Below are positions 1-8,823 of a stretch of 64,000 bases of DNA, one piece after another. The notes under the pieces are model-generated. The model saw nothing but the letters and a program-made list of their open reading frames with translations. It was not told the origin of the DNA and ran no database searches. Source of the DNA: Niastella sp. (GTDB lineage: Bacteria; Bacteroidota; Bacteroidia; Chitinophagales; Chitinophagaceae); the NCBI GenBank assembly GCA_017744515.1, contig JAGIBF010000019.1, forward strand, positions 1 to 64,000, written 5' to 3'. The stretch's first letter is position 1. The number at the start of each line of letters is the position of its first letter. The position numbers and the translations under genes were made by a program.

Positions 1-279
1 GTCGAAAACCTGTATCTTTTCATAGTCGTGAACTTCCAATTCCTTCAACAAATCGTTTTTATCGTAGTTAAGGAAAAATAAATCACCGGCTGAATCAAGC
101 TTATTATAAATATCTCTCCGCTGAACGAGAGGTTCCACTGAATCACCCAATGATATAACCGTATTCTTTTCCTGATGACTACCACCCAGTTTCACCCGTA
201 CTACTTCTCTGTGCATGCCGAACTGCAACGAAACATCGTCAATGCTAAATTTTTTTGTGGGGAAGTATTGGAGGATCAT
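1..279 (-). CDS. Hypothetical protein, 3' part cut by window edge
   Basis: An open frame of 93 codons runs from an ATG at 279 to the left edge without a stop, so the C-terminus lies outside the window. It begins 14 bases after the stop of the 316-codon gene on the same strand, which points to co-transcription. The visible part (starts MILQYFPTKKFSIDD) has no signal peptide or membrane segment and is rich in charged residues. I recognise no family. The partner gene is also unrecognised, so the pair could be a small accessory unit such as a toxin/immunity or defence pair, but nothing in the sequence proves this. Confidence 0.6.
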   Translation of the reverse strand, partial: MILQYFPTKKFSIDDVSLQFGMHREVVRVKLGGSHQEKNTVISLGDSVEPLVQRRDIYNKLDSAGDLFFLNYDKNDLLKELEVHDYEKIQVFD

Positions 280-293
280 ATTACACTTATTAA

Positions 294-1223
294 TCAGTTT
301 TTATTTTTATTTTTATCGCGGTTAAGTCTGGCGACTTCATGTATGCCACCTTTATTATCGAGGTGTTCAAAACACTTTTGCAAGTCATTGATGACTTCCT
401 GGGGAATGTGTTTTATATGCTTTCTTCTATTCTTTTTAACATTAAAATCACAAAGAAAACGACCCAGGCCCCTGCGGGTCTTATAGTTTCGATCGGTGTT
501 CAAGTAAACAGAGATGATCTCCTGGATACTGAACGTTTGCAGTATATATTTAGGTACTTCTTCATATACCGGATATCCAGACCAAAGGTTCTCTGAACGT
601 CCATACGTTTGGAGCAAGGTAATGACCTGTGTTTCTCTTTCAGGTATCTCAACATTCAGCTCCTCGATTAATGCAGACAGGTAGTCGCCGCCAAAACCAT
701 TCATATACTCTTTGTACTTATGGAAGCATTTAGGAGCGTTATGGAACCAGTCTCTTTCAGCTACCTGATGGACCTCATTTCTTCTTTTTGACTCCAGCCA
801 CCCCTCCAGCGGACTTGTCAAACCGAGTGCTGCCAAAAACTCTAATAGTTCCTCATTCCTGGCAAGAGGAGCATCCCCATTCCATTGATCGTACCGTATT
901 GAAACGCCGTGATGGAAACCAATGGTAACTTTTATCGAATCGTCTGATATCAACTCAATTGCATAGTCTCCCAAACACAAGCAGTAAAACGATTCTGTCG
1001 GCTCGACCAGCTCTAATAAAGTTTGTAATCGCTGGATTTTATCCTGATCAACAATATTTAAAAGCACTTTACCAGTAAGGGCCTTACCACTAAACACTCC
1101 GCCGTCCTTGATCACCACTTTATCAACCACGCCGAACAGTTTTTCCAGATCAGCATTGGTGGGACGAGGCAGCTTTGCCAGTTCTTCTTCCGGTTTTCTA
1201 TTTGTAAAATCTAAAGTGGGCAT
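294..1223 (-). CDS. Hypothetical soluble protein
   Basis: The frame gives about 309 residues from the ATG at 1223. An earlier in-frame ATG at 1244 lies inside the T-run of the metalloprotease terminator, so 1223 is the better start. There is no signal peptide or transmembrane segment. The protein has a lysine/asparagine-rich C-terminus (ends NRDKNKNKN) and two aromatic stretches near the middle (RDWFHNAPKCFHKYKEY and YGRSENLWSGYP). I do not recognise a family. It is the first gene of a two-gene unit with the edge-truncated gene 14 bases downstream and is separated from the upstream Sus-type operon by a strong terminator. Confidence 0.75.
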   Translation of the reverse strand: MPTLDFTNRKPEEELAKLPRPTNADLEKLFGVVDKVVIKDGGVFSGKALTGKVLLNIVDQDKIQRLQTLLELVEPTESFYCLCLGDYAIELISDDSIKVTIGFHHGVSIRYDQWNGDAPLARNEELLEFLAALGLTSPLEGWLESKRRNEVHQVAERDWFHNAPKCFHKYKEYMNGFGGDYLSALIEELNVEIPERETQVITLLQTYGRSENLWSGYPVYEEVPKYILQTFSIQEIISVYLNTDRNYKTRRGLGRFLCDFNVKKNRRKHIKHIPQEVINDLQKCFEHLDNKGGIHEVARLNRDKNKNKN

Positions 1224-1240
1224 AATCGTGACGGTAATAT

Positions 1241-1275
1241 ACAAAAAAAGGGCAAAGTGGTTACACCACCTTGCC
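1241..1275 (-). terminator. Intrinsic terminator of the metalloprotease operon
   Basis: On the minus strand an 11-base arm (1275-1265) pairs with 1261-1251 around a 3-base loop with one mismatch, and a run of seven T follows at once (1249-1243). It lies 28 bases after the metalloprotease stop codon and closes the operon that begins with the sigma factor. Confidence 0.85.
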
Positions 1276-1302
1276 CCTGGATTGGAGAGTCATCAATTTA
1301 CT

Positions 1303-3849
1303 TTAAGGAAATTTCGGCAATGCCTCTCCTTCCTTCAACCACTTGTCGATCCGTGCTATGATGTTTTGCAGGTGATCTTTGGCCAGGCCCTTCTGGGAAG
1401 GGATAGCCAGCAAGATGTCCTTGCGCAGCTCCGTGAGGTGCGACCGCATCAGGCCGGCGACGTCAGCCTTTGTGGGGTCGGGATTGACATAGAACTGTAG
1501 TCCATTACCGCTGTTGCGTCCTACAATTTCATTTACAGCCCGGAATGCGAGGAAAGCATCATCGATGTACATCCTTTGCAGGTTGCGACGGGTAATATCA
1601 ATGGGCTTGTGGTTATACAATTCACTCCATACACTTCTCCTGAGGTCACTCAGGAACTCAGTGCAGGTATATACCTTTCTGTTCTTGTATCTTTCTTCGT
1701 TCTTTATAAAGTTGATCAGCGTACCTGATCCCATCAGGCGAGCCAGGGTCATCATTTGAGCTGACTGGAAATAGGGTTCAGCCGAATAGCCGGTTAAAGC
1801 GAAAGAAGTATCGCTGGTGAGCCAGTCTGGAACATTGAACAGGTTAGTATCCAAAAACTTCATCGCGGCTTTTTGTTTTTCGTAAGGTACGAGATCAAAA
1901 ACGGGCCCGGTTTGTTCTACGCTTTTGGGATTGGTGTACTGTCCGCCTATCGTTTTTGACACATGCGCCATATAGAGCATATACTGACGGAAAAGCTGAA
2001 CATTCATATCCTTCAATGTTTCGTATCCTTCATTGGGCTTTTTGGTCCACTCCATCAGTTTGGGCAGGATACGTTTCAGGTTCTTAAGGCCATATGTGCT
2101 GGCCAAGACCGCATCATCGCCCAGGTCTTCGCTTTGTGAACGTGGATCAAAGGCATCCATCTCATAGCCAAAGAACAATTGCTTGTTGCGGGTGAGGCTA
2201 TCGATGATCAGCTTATTCAGGTAAGGTGTTTCTGCATCAGCACTTTCGAATTGTGGCAGCCAGCGGTAGCCCCACTGAATGGCCCATTTGTCGTAAGCAC
2301 CAATACGCGGAAAAATGCCTTTCTCTGTAATGTTGTCTTCGGGCTGGGCTACGTAGTTGAAGCGTGCGTAGTCCATAATAGATGGCGTGTGGCCAAACTC
2401 TTCTACGTATTTCTTATCGCGCAGTTTTTCAACCGGCACCGTTGAGCTGGAGCCGTAGTTGTGCATCAGGCCCAGGGTATGCCCTACTTCATGGGAAGAA
2501 ACGAAACGGATCAATTGTCCCATCAGTTCGTCATCAAACTGCATGGTACGCGCTCTGGGATCGATAGCACCCGCCTGGATCATGTACCAGTCGTGCACCA
2601 GCGCCATGATGTTGTGGTACCAGTTGATGTGTGTTTCGATGATCTCACCACTGCGGGGATCGTGTACGTGGGGACCGCTGGCATTGGCAATGGCTGAGGG
2701 TTTGTATACGATCACATTGTGGCGGGCATCGTCGATGCTCCAGGTGCTGTCGTTCTCCGGAGCGGGTAATGCTTTGATCGCATTTTTAAATCCGGCCTGC
2801 TCAAAGGCTTTCTGCCAATCATTCACACCAGCAATCAGGTAAGGGACCCATTTCTTAGGTGTAGCAGGGTCGATGTAATAGATGATCGGGTTTTGTGGTT
2901 CTACCAGTTCGCCGCTCAGGTATCGCTGCCGGTCTTCCGGTTTGGGCTCCAGGCGCCAGCGGGTAGCGTAGTACTTAGTGGATACACGTTGCGGCTCGGC
3001 ATCGAAGTCGACCATGCCTCTTGCGAAGAAACCTACCCGTGCATCTGCATAGCGGGGTTTCATCGGCACCTTAGGCAGCAGTACCATAGAGCTGTTGAGC
3101 TCATAGGTAGTAGGCAGCGTAGAACCAGCCGCAGCAGGCATATAGGTACGCACCGTCTTTACTTCCACATTGATGGGAAAAGCATTGATAGCGGCTACGT
3201 ACGACTTATCATTTTGTACTGCTCCGAGCGCAAGTCCTCTTTTAGCTTCTGGTCCAAAATAGAATATCTCATTTTCAGATTGCAGAAAAGAGGTCACATC
3301 TATTACATAGCTCTTTCCGGCGCTGGTATCTTTACCCAATGCTTTTACCGGGAAGGCAGCTACAATGGGCTGCAGGCTGGAGTTGAGCATTGCCCTGTAC
3401 AAGCCATTCTCCGTAGTGTCGTTCGACTTTTCGCGAAACACCATGCGCTTCATGAACAGGCGGTTGAATGGTCCCATTTCAAAACGGATGACATTCTCGG
3501 CCACTTCATCACCGCCATACACGTTTACGCTGGGCCTTAAGCCAGCTGGCGCTTTGGAAATACGGTTCACCACCAGGATGTCGCGGTTCAGCAAACTGTC
3601 AGGCAATTCAAAGAAGTACTGTTCCTCGATCTGGTGTACGCGGAACATACCATTTTTAGAGATCGCTTTCTTTGTAATGACCTCATCGTACCGCTTCAGC
3701 TGACCACTACCTCCGCTTTTGGCAGAATCCACTTTGGGGATGGTGTCTTTCACGGCTACCGCCTGCGGAGGCGTATTTTTCTTTTGTGCCGCACAAAGTG
3801 CGGGCACTCCCATCAATAATATGATGGGAACAAATTTCAGTGTATACAT
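1303..3849 (-). CDS. Secreted zinc-dependent metalloprotease (DUF5117/DUF4953 type)
   Basis: The 848-residue protein starts with a signal peptide (cleavage probably after ALCAAQ, about residue 22). The zinc site HEVGHTLGLMH at residues 453-463 fits the HExxHxxGxxH pattern of metzincin-like peptidases, and a Met-turn-like SIMDY follows at 490-494. Length and layout match the Bacteroidota family annotated as zinc-dependent metalloprotease with DUF5117, DUF5118 and DUF4953 domains. It should act in the periplasm or at the cell surface on proteins or peptides. The gene starts 8 bases after the tlpA-like gene, with which it is surely co-transcribed, and is the last gene of the SusC/SusD operon. 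The substrate is unknown; the family assignment is confident. Confidence 0.92.
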   Translation of the reverse strand: MYTLKFVPIILLMGVPALCAAQKKNTPPQAVAVKDTIPKVDSAKSGGSGQLKRYDEVITKKAISKNGMFRVHQIEEQYFFELPDSLLNRDILVVNRISKAPAGLRPSVNVYGGDEVAENVIRFEMGPFNRLFMKRMVFREKSNDTTENGLYRAMLNSSLQPIVAAFPVKALGKDTSAGKSYVIDVTSFLQSENEIFYFGPEAKRGLALGAVQNDKSYVAAINAFPINVEVKTVRTYMPAAAGSTLPTTYELNSSMVLLPKVPMKPRYADARVGFFARGMVDFDAEPQRVSTKYYATRWRLEPKPEDRQRYLSGELVEPQNPIIYYIDPATPKKWVPYLIAGVNDWQKAFEQAGFKNAIKALPAPENDSTWSIDDARHNVIVYKPSAIANASGPHVHDPRSGEIIETHINWYHNIMALVHDWYMIQAGAIDPRARTMQFDDELMGQLIRFVSSHEVGHTLGLMHNYGSSSTVPVEKLRDKKYVEEFGHTPSIMDYARFNYVAQPEDNITEKGIFPRIGAYDKWAIQWGYRWLPQFESADAETPYLNKLIIDSLTRNKQLFFGYEMDAFDPRSQSEDLGDDAVLASTYGLKNLKRILPKLMEWTKKPNEGYETLKDMNVQLFRQYMLYMAHVSKTIGGQYTNPKSVEQTGPVFDLVPYEKQKAAMKFLDTNLFNVPDWLTSDTSFALTGYSAEPYFQSAQMMTLARLMGSGTLINFIKNEERYKNRKVYTCTEFLSDLRRSVWSELYNHKPIDITRRNLQRMYIDDAFLAFRAVNEIVGRNSGNGLQFYVNPDPTKADVAGLMRSHLTELRKDILLAIPSQKGLAKDHLQNIIARIDKWLKEGEALPKFP

Positions 3850-3857
3850 ATCAGTGT

Positions 3858-4730
3858 TTAATGAAGAAGCAATGCTTGTAATTTCTGCAACAGGGCCTCT
3901 CCTCTCAGGTTGGCCGCTATGATCTTTCCTTTGGGATCGATCAGGAAATTCTGTGGTATAGAACGGATGCTATACTGTTGTGCTATTTCGCTCTTCCAGT
4001 ATTTCAGGTCTGATACGTGGTACCACACCAGGCCATCGTCTTTAATGGCTTTGACCCACGCATCGTGTTTACCGGGCTGATCGAGCGACACTCCCAATAC
4101 TGTAAAGTTTTTGTCTTTGAATTGCTCATAGGCTTTCACCACGTTCGGGTTTTCTTCACGGCAGGGGCCACACCAGCTTGCCCAGAAATCCAGCAGCACA
4201 TATTTACCCCGGAGGTCTTTCAGGTTAAAGGCGTTGCCCGAGGTATCGGGGGAAGTAAACAGCGGGGCAGCTGCGCCAATGCGAACGGCCATGAAGCCGT
4301 CGATGGTTTTCCGCAGTGCCGCGCCGTCTTTGCTTTCACGTACAGACTTGTTCAGCCCATTGAACAGTTTGTCATAAATACGGATATCGTCGGGCAGATA
4401 CCCGACAGCATCTTTCAAGGCTTCAACGCTCACAACGTAATCAGGATGTGCTTTGATGAAAGTGATCTGCTGCTGCCTGCGTTCGTTTTTGTACTGCGCC
4501 ATTTCAGTACGGTACTGAGCCAGGCCGATGGTATCATACTTTACCTTTTTACCCTGGGTTTCGAGGTACAGCTTCTGGCGATCTTCCAGTTTTTTATCGG
4601 CTTCTGCCAATACCTGTCTCAGTTCGGCCTGTTGTTTTTTGATCAGTACGGAATCAACAGCGTCACTTTGCGCCAGCAGGCTGCCGGTACAAAGGCAGCA
4701 GACTGCCGTTGCAAGTGATAGCATCTTCAT
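3858..4730 (-). CDS. TlpA-like periplasmic thiol-disulfide oxidoreductase
   Basis: The chosen start (ATG at 4730, with another at 4724) gives a clean signal peptide ending near LLAQ; the longer frame to 4772 would put extra residues before it and overlap a hairpin. A thioredoxin/AhpC-type domain fills the C-terminal half, with the redox motif WASWCGPC (cysteines about residues 187 and 190) and the cis-proline region RSIPQNF. The N-terminal 150 residues are helical and charged, as in the long Bacteroidota TlpA proteins. Such enzymes reduce or isomerise disulfides of exported proteins. Sitting between the PKD-like lipoprotein and the metalloprotease, it may open disulfide-bonded protein substrates or service the protease. 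Confidence 0.9.
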   Translation of the reverse strand: MKMLSLATAVCCLCTGSLLAQSDAVDSVLIKKQQAELRQVLAEADKKLEDRQKLYLETQGKKVKYDTIGLAQYRTEMAQYKNERRQQQITFIKAHPDYVVSVEALKDAVGYLPDDIRIYDKLFNGLNKSVRESKDGAALRKTIDGFMAVRIGAAAPLFTSPDTSGNAFNLKDLRGKYVLLDFWASWCGPCREENPNVVKAYEQFKDKNFTVLGVSLDQPGKHDAWVKAIKDDGLVWYHVSDLKYWKSEIAQQYSIRSIPQNFLIDPKGKIIAANLRGEALLQKLQALLLH

Positions 4731-4760
4731 TGAAATAACTTTTAATGAAAGTGAGATAAA

Positions 4761-4781
4761 GGGGCTGAGCATGTCAGCCCC
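4761..4781 (-). terminator. Hairpin between the Sus-type genes and tlpA-like gene
   Basis: A perfect 8-base stem (4761-4768 with 4774-4781, loop of 5) is followed on the minus strand by TTTAT. The T-run is weak, so it may be an attenuator, an RNA-processing hairpin or a partial terminator that lowers expression of the tlpA-like and metalloprotease genes relative to susCD. Confidence 0.45.
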
Positions 4782-4811
4782 TATTTATTCTTTTAACAGC
4801 GTACTCAAGGT

Positions 4812-4848
4812 CTACAAAGCTGTAGCCCCTAAAGGGACTTAAAGCCAC
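4812..4848. repeat. CCCTAAAGGG dispersed repeat, copy 1
   Basis: This stretch is nearly the same as 17184-17220: both begin CTACAAAGCTG, have AGCCCCTAAAGGG in the middle, and then diverge slightly. Both lie in gene spacers. The core is palindromic. Confidence 0.6.
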
Positions 4849-4879
4849 CAACTAAATGAAATGGTCACACTGCTCCTTC

Positions 4880-6373
4880 TTAAAATACGCGAGATCCGTT
4901 GCCCTGCTCCATATAGATCACTGTGGACACGCGGCCTTCTCCTTCATAGTCGGCCTGTGGCAATGCTGAGATCGTACCCGTTCCACTGATCGGATGCTTG
5001 TATACTTTGTACCGGCCAGCTTTATAAGTAGCTATAACTATATAGTTCTGCGTAGCAGCCGGCGCCGGGTTACCGATGGGCTGCGGATACCTGATGTGCT
5101 GAATGGCGGTTACCGCTTCACCAGCCGGTATCGTAAACTGCAGGCTTTCTGCTGCAGAGGCCACATCCATCATATAGATCTTATCGCCGATTGAGTAATA
5201 GATCAGGTCCACATCATGGTTGCCACCGATCACATCGGCATGCATCAAACCATGTTCTGGTTTCAGTGTATCTACTGTTGTGATGAGCGCACCACTACCG
5301 GAATACAAAGGACCAAACTGTACATTCAGCTTGAACAGGTAGCCGGTATCCTGTGGATTGCGGAACAAAGCAAGCGCTACGCTGCGGGCGCCTGCATAAC
5401 CAGCAATCCATTTCAGATCAGCGTTCATATTCTGCAACCTGTTTCCACCGTTCGTCGCTCTCAACTCCACAAAGGTGGCGCCGTCGATACAGAACATGCT
5501 TTTGCGTACGGGGCTCCAGCACAACGCCATTGCACCTACTCCGGAAATGGGCGATATATTGTTGTACACCACATTGTTGAAGTTGGTTGGCATGGTAGCA
5601 AACGGAGCGCCTTTGGTGAGGCTATATGCCTTGCCATCATTGATCGCTATCAGGTATTGATTGGCCACTGGCTGGAGGAGTGCCTGTGGTTTACGTATAG
5701 CCGGCTTTGTAAAGAACATATTGTCGAAGTTCATCAACATAGATCCATTGTCGATCCGGTAAATAGCCATGTCCTTGTCCGTAGCCACTGCCAGCGCATT
5801 GTAATAAGTGGCAGATGTAAGGGATGCTCTGAACGACGGCGCAAACACTGCTTTCACGAAATTACCTTCCAGGCTTTTACCATTGAAGTTGGCGATCCAG
5901 TTATCGATACGTCCGGTTTTGTGAATGAAATCCATATCGGTTTTTCCTGCATTGTCCTTCACCAGGTACCAGCCATTCATGGTAAGCGTAGTAACATTCA
6001 CGATCATGTTCACCTGTTTCAAGACTCCCGTCTGCTTATGCTTTGCGTTGAAAACAAGAATATACTGGCCGGGATCTTTCAACACTTCATAGTTCAGGTC
6101 TTTGGCACGTCCGATCGTGTCGGCTTTTACCAATCCCTGTCCCGGAATAAATTCGGTCGTGAACATCGTCCAGTAATAATCGAACTCACTGTCATTCTGA
6201 ACTGTGGGCGTGATCTTCAGAAAATCCTGGTACGTAAACACATTAAAGGTGTCCTTCAGTCCAGTCACGCTCAGTTGCGGCACAGGGTTGGTGGCGCCTG
6301 TGGTGTCATCTTTTTCACAGGCGGCTGCCAGCAAAACAAGCAGGCTGGCGGCTACGATATATATCTTTTTCAT
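4880..6373 (-). CDS. PKD-like family lipoprotein
   Basis: The 497-residue protein begins with a lipoprotein signal (LLVLLAAAC, lipid cysteine about residue 19) followed by EKDD, the acidic stretch often seen on surface-exposed Bacteroidota lipoproteins. The start used is the ATG at 6373, which places the basic KK directly before the hydrophobic core. The N-terminal part (about 35-130) looks like the PKD-like domain found in genes next to SusD and DUF4843. The remainder looks beta-rich and may form a propeller. It is likely an accessory surface binding protein of the SusC/SusD system. Its operon position (SusC, SusD, DUF4843, PKD-like) is the usual one for this family. Confidence 0.82.
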   Translation of the reverse strand: MKKIYIVAASLLVLLAAACEKDDTTGATNPVPQLSVTGLKDTFNVFTYQDFLKITPTVQNDSEFDYYWTMFTTEFIPGQGLVKADTIGRAKDLNYEVLKDPGQYILVFNAKHKQTGVLKQVNMIVNVTTLTMNGWYLVKDNAGKTDMDFIHKTGRIDNWIANFNGKSLEGNFVKAVFAPSFRASLTSATYYNALAVATDKDMAIYRIDNGSMLMNFDNMFFTKPAIRKPQALLQPVANQYLIAINDGKAYSLTKGAPFATMPTNFNNVVYNNISPISGVGAMALCWSPVRKSMFCIDGATFVELRATNGGNRLQNMNADLKWIAGYAGARSVALALFRNPQDTGYLFKLNVQFGPLYSGSGALITTVDTLKPEHGLMHADVIGGNHDVDLIYYSIGDKIYMMDVASAAESLQFTIPAGEAVTAIQHIRYPQPIGNPAPAATQNYIVIATYKAGRYKVYKHPISGTGTISALPQADYEGEGRVSTVIYMEQGNGSRVF

Positions 6374-6409
6374 TGTTGTCATTATGATTTAAGCTTAAAT
6401 GCCTGGCAA

Positions 6410-6451
6410 GGCTTCGACAGGCTCAGCCTGACACCTTGGCTCAGGGTGACA
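6410..6451. repeat. CTTCGACAAGCTCAG-family repeat, copy A
   Basis: Bases 6410-6435 match the reverse complement of 42459-42484 with one mismatch. A second half-unit with GGCTCAGGGTGACA follows at 6438-6451. The repeat sits inside the operon, in the 86-base spacer between the DUF4843 and PKD-like genes. Confidence 0.75.
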
Positions 6452-6459
6452 TTTTTCAA

Positions 6460-7284
6460 TTAAGGGAAGGTTACCAACGGACTTGCGGGGTCGCTCGTTT
6501 CACGCATTGGCGCTTTTCCGGAAGCAATATTGGCCGGATCAGCATTGAAGTCGACCAGTGCATCCTTCACCAGGTTCTTATAATGTTGTTGAGCCTGAAC
6601 AAGGGCGATCGCCTTGTACCATTCTTCATCGATCCTTACTTTCAGCACATCGATCATGAACTGGTGTTTGGCGATACTGTATTTTCCAAAAGTGCCAAAA
6701 GCAGGCGACTGTCCCGCATCCGTTTTCCACGATTCAAAACGCTCCAGCCTGTCAGAGAAAACAATTGTTTTTTCGATGGCTTTCTTTTCACCCAGTGCAA
6801 ACTGATCGTTGGCAACTATGCGTATCCTCAACCGGTAAGAATTGTTCTTCAGGCTGGCATCGCGCAGCAGGATGATGGGCAAGCTGTCGAATGCTTTCCC
6901 TGCCCGTATTACCAGCAGCGGTTGCATGGACGGATCGTTGAGTGCAACATAATGCGTACCAGGCACTGCTTTATTGGGCTTTTCTTTCACAATAGAATCG
7001 GTGATCTTATTGGTGAGGGGGTCGCGTATGTAGGTGATGTCGTATTCGGTTATCTGTTCTAATGTCACAGTCCTGTCCTTATCTGTGATACCGCCTATTG
7101 TATTTATCCTGATATACACCGTATCCTTCACGACAGCCGGCGCTTCGTATACGAAGGTCGAGTTCAGCGCACCGGTGTCGGCCATTTGTAAGCGGGCAAC
7201 ATCTTTGTACAGCAGGTAATCGGCTTTTTTGCAACCCACCGCAATTGCCAGCAGTAATAATATAATGCAACTATATTTTTTCAT
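6460..7284 (-). CDS. DUF4843 domain lipoprotein
   Basis: From the ATG at 7284 the protein is 274 residues long, with a lipoprotein signal ending in AIAVGC (cysteine about residue 18). The longer open frame to 7383 overlaps susD and is not used. The pattern of a short lipoprotein following SusD, with the stretch VYIRINTIGGITDKDRTV early and long beta-rich segments, matches DUF4843 proteins, which are found almost only beside SusC/SusD in Bacteroidota. The function is unknown but it is thought to be a surface accessory protein. It starts 19 bases after susD. Confidence 0.82.
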   Translation of the reverse strand: MKKYSCIILLLLAIAVGCKKADYLLYKDVARLQMADTGALNSTFVYEAPAVVKDTVYIRINTIGGITDKDRTVTLEQITEYDITYIRDPLTNKITDSIVKEKPNKAVPGTHYVALNDPSMQPLLVIRAGKAFDSLPIILLRDASLKNNSYRLRIRIVANDQFALGEKKAIEKTIVFSDRLERFESWKTDAGQSPAFGTFGKYSIAKHQFMIDVLKVRIDEEWYKAIALVQAQQHYKNLVKDALVDFNADPANIASGKAPMRETSDPASPLVTFP

Positions 7285-7303
7285 CTGAATATTCTTTATA
7301 GTA

Positions 7304-8812
7304 CTACTTGTTATGGTAACTGATTTCACGATCGGGTTTGGGCACGATGTACCTTGCCGTTGTTCCGCTAAAACCGGAAGCATTCCAGCCGGCGGGCAGC
7401 GATGTCATGTTGTAGCGTTTGTAGGTGAAGAAGGTTTGTCCTTCTGCATAAAATTCGCGTACATATTCCCTGATCATTTTATTCCTGCGGTCGGTTTCCC
7501 AGTTGGCTGTAGCGAAGCCGTTCACAAATGGAATGCCTTTCTTATTGCAATAAAAGCTATAATAGCTCTCCGCATCGGCTTTGCTTTGTGCAGTCTCGGT
7601 CAGTATCAGGTACATTTCACTTAGGCGGATCAATGGTATCTGATTGGTCGGATCGACTTCTTTTTGGGTAAATTTCTTCAACTTCACATAACCGGTTTGG
7701 CCTGCAGTGGTTTTGTAGGACCACATGCCTACCCATCGTGCATCGGTAGCCCGCTCAGCCACGGGGAAAAGGTTGTTGAGGTAGTAATAGCCATCCTGGA
7801 TGTTAAAGTCTGTCTTGGCCAACCTACCGGGTTCACCGAGGTTGTTTTCCGCCGCTGTTTTCAGGTTATAAACATCTATAGCCGCCACATGCTCTGAAGG
7901 AAAAGTAGGGTTGCCCAATTGAGCATCGGACAGTTCTCCAAGCCTGAAAGTGGGTTTACCAGTTCTGTCTTTCGCATTGATCACCATCTGTGCATACTTT
8001 ATGGCGTTGGCGCGGTTGTTTGCATCGCGTGGTATGAGCCAATTGTAAACGCGTGCTTTGAGCGCCAATACGGCGTAATAGTTCATCCGTATCTGGCGGT
8101 ACATATAATAATCATCAGAAACAGGTGGTACTGCAGCGCTGTTCAACACAGGATTCAACTCCAACAGTGAGTACTGCGTGATGGGATCCACATCTTTCAG
8201 CAGTGCTTCTGCCTGATCGAGATCAGTCAGCACCTGCTTTGCAAAATTATCATAGGTAGTCAGCGGAACGATCGCTTTCGAAACTTCTGTCACATAGGGC
8301 AGGATCAGCTCATTACCCGGATTATCGGGCATGGTGCCAAACATGCGCAGGATATCGAAGTGGGCAAAAGCACGCAAAGCCAGCGACTCACCTTTGATCA
8401 GCGTATAATTCTGGTCCAGGAAGATCGTCTTCTTGCCCTCGATCTTTTCGAGGATGCTGTTCACATCAGCCACTACTTTGTATTCTTTGGCGTAGATCTT
8501 TTCGATCATGGCTTTTACACTGGCGTCAGCATAGTTCCCGTTTACGAGGTTGTTGAGGTCTGTATAGTTAGGGGATACCACATCCCAGTTGCGCGCCAAA
8601 AACTCGATCGTGCTCCAGGTCATGGCGCCACCATAGGCATCGCCGCTTTTCAGGTTGAGGTAGGCACCAGTGAGGGCATCACGAAACCCTTTCTGGGTTT
8701 GAAACATTTCGTCTTTGGTCGTCTGGCCTTCTGGTTTTACATCGAGCCATTTGTTACAGCCTGTAACTACCAGTGCGCCGGATATTAATAGGGGGAATAA
8801 GATCTTTTTCAT
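7304..8812 (-). CDS. SusD/RagB-like outer-membrane nutrient-binding lipoprotein
   Basis: A 502-residue protein with a lipoprotein signal (VVTGC, cysteine about residue 19) followed by NKWLDVKPEGQTTKDEMF, the usual opening of SusD proteins. The N-terminal SusD-like TPR region and the C-terminal RagB/SusD region (LIRLSEMYLILTE, then NKMIREYVREFYAEGQTFFTYKRY) are clear. SusD proteins form the lid over the SusC channel and bind the nutrient outside the cell. The gene follows susC by 11 bases. Since this operon encodes a protease and no carbohydrate enzyme, the ligand may be a peptide, as for RagAB of Porphyromonas; that is inference. Confidence 0.93.
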   Translation of the reverse strand: MKKILFPLLISGALVVTGCNKWLDVKPEGQTTKDEMFQTQKGFRDALTGAYLNLKSGDAYGGAMTWSTIEFLARNWDVVSPNYTDLNNLVNGNYADASVKAMIEKIYAKEYKVVADVNSILEKIEGKKTIFLDQNYTLIKGESLALRAFAHFDILRMFGTMPDNPGNELILPYVTEVSKAIVPLTTYDNFAKQVLTDLDQAEALLKDVDPITQYSLLELNPVLNSAAVPPVSDDYYMYRQIRMNYYAVLALKARVYNWLIPRDANNRANAIKYAQMVINAKDRTGKPTFRLGELSDAQLGNPTFPSEHVAAIDVYNLKTAAENNLGEPGRLAKTDFNIQDGYYYLNNLFPVAERATDARWVGMWSYKTTAGQTGYVKLKKFTQKEVDPTNQIPLIRLSEMYLILTETAQSKADAESYYSFYCNKKGIPFVNGFATANWETDRRNKMIREYVREFYAEGQTFFTYKRYNMTSLPAGWNASGFSGTTARYIVPKPDREISYHNK

Positions 8813-8823
8813 GTCTAATTAAG

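Noticed and set aside
5216..6463. Plus-strand open frame of 415 codons
   Set aside because: It lies opposite the PKD-like lipoprotein gene, has no signal peptide or family motif, and its composition fits an antisense shadow.
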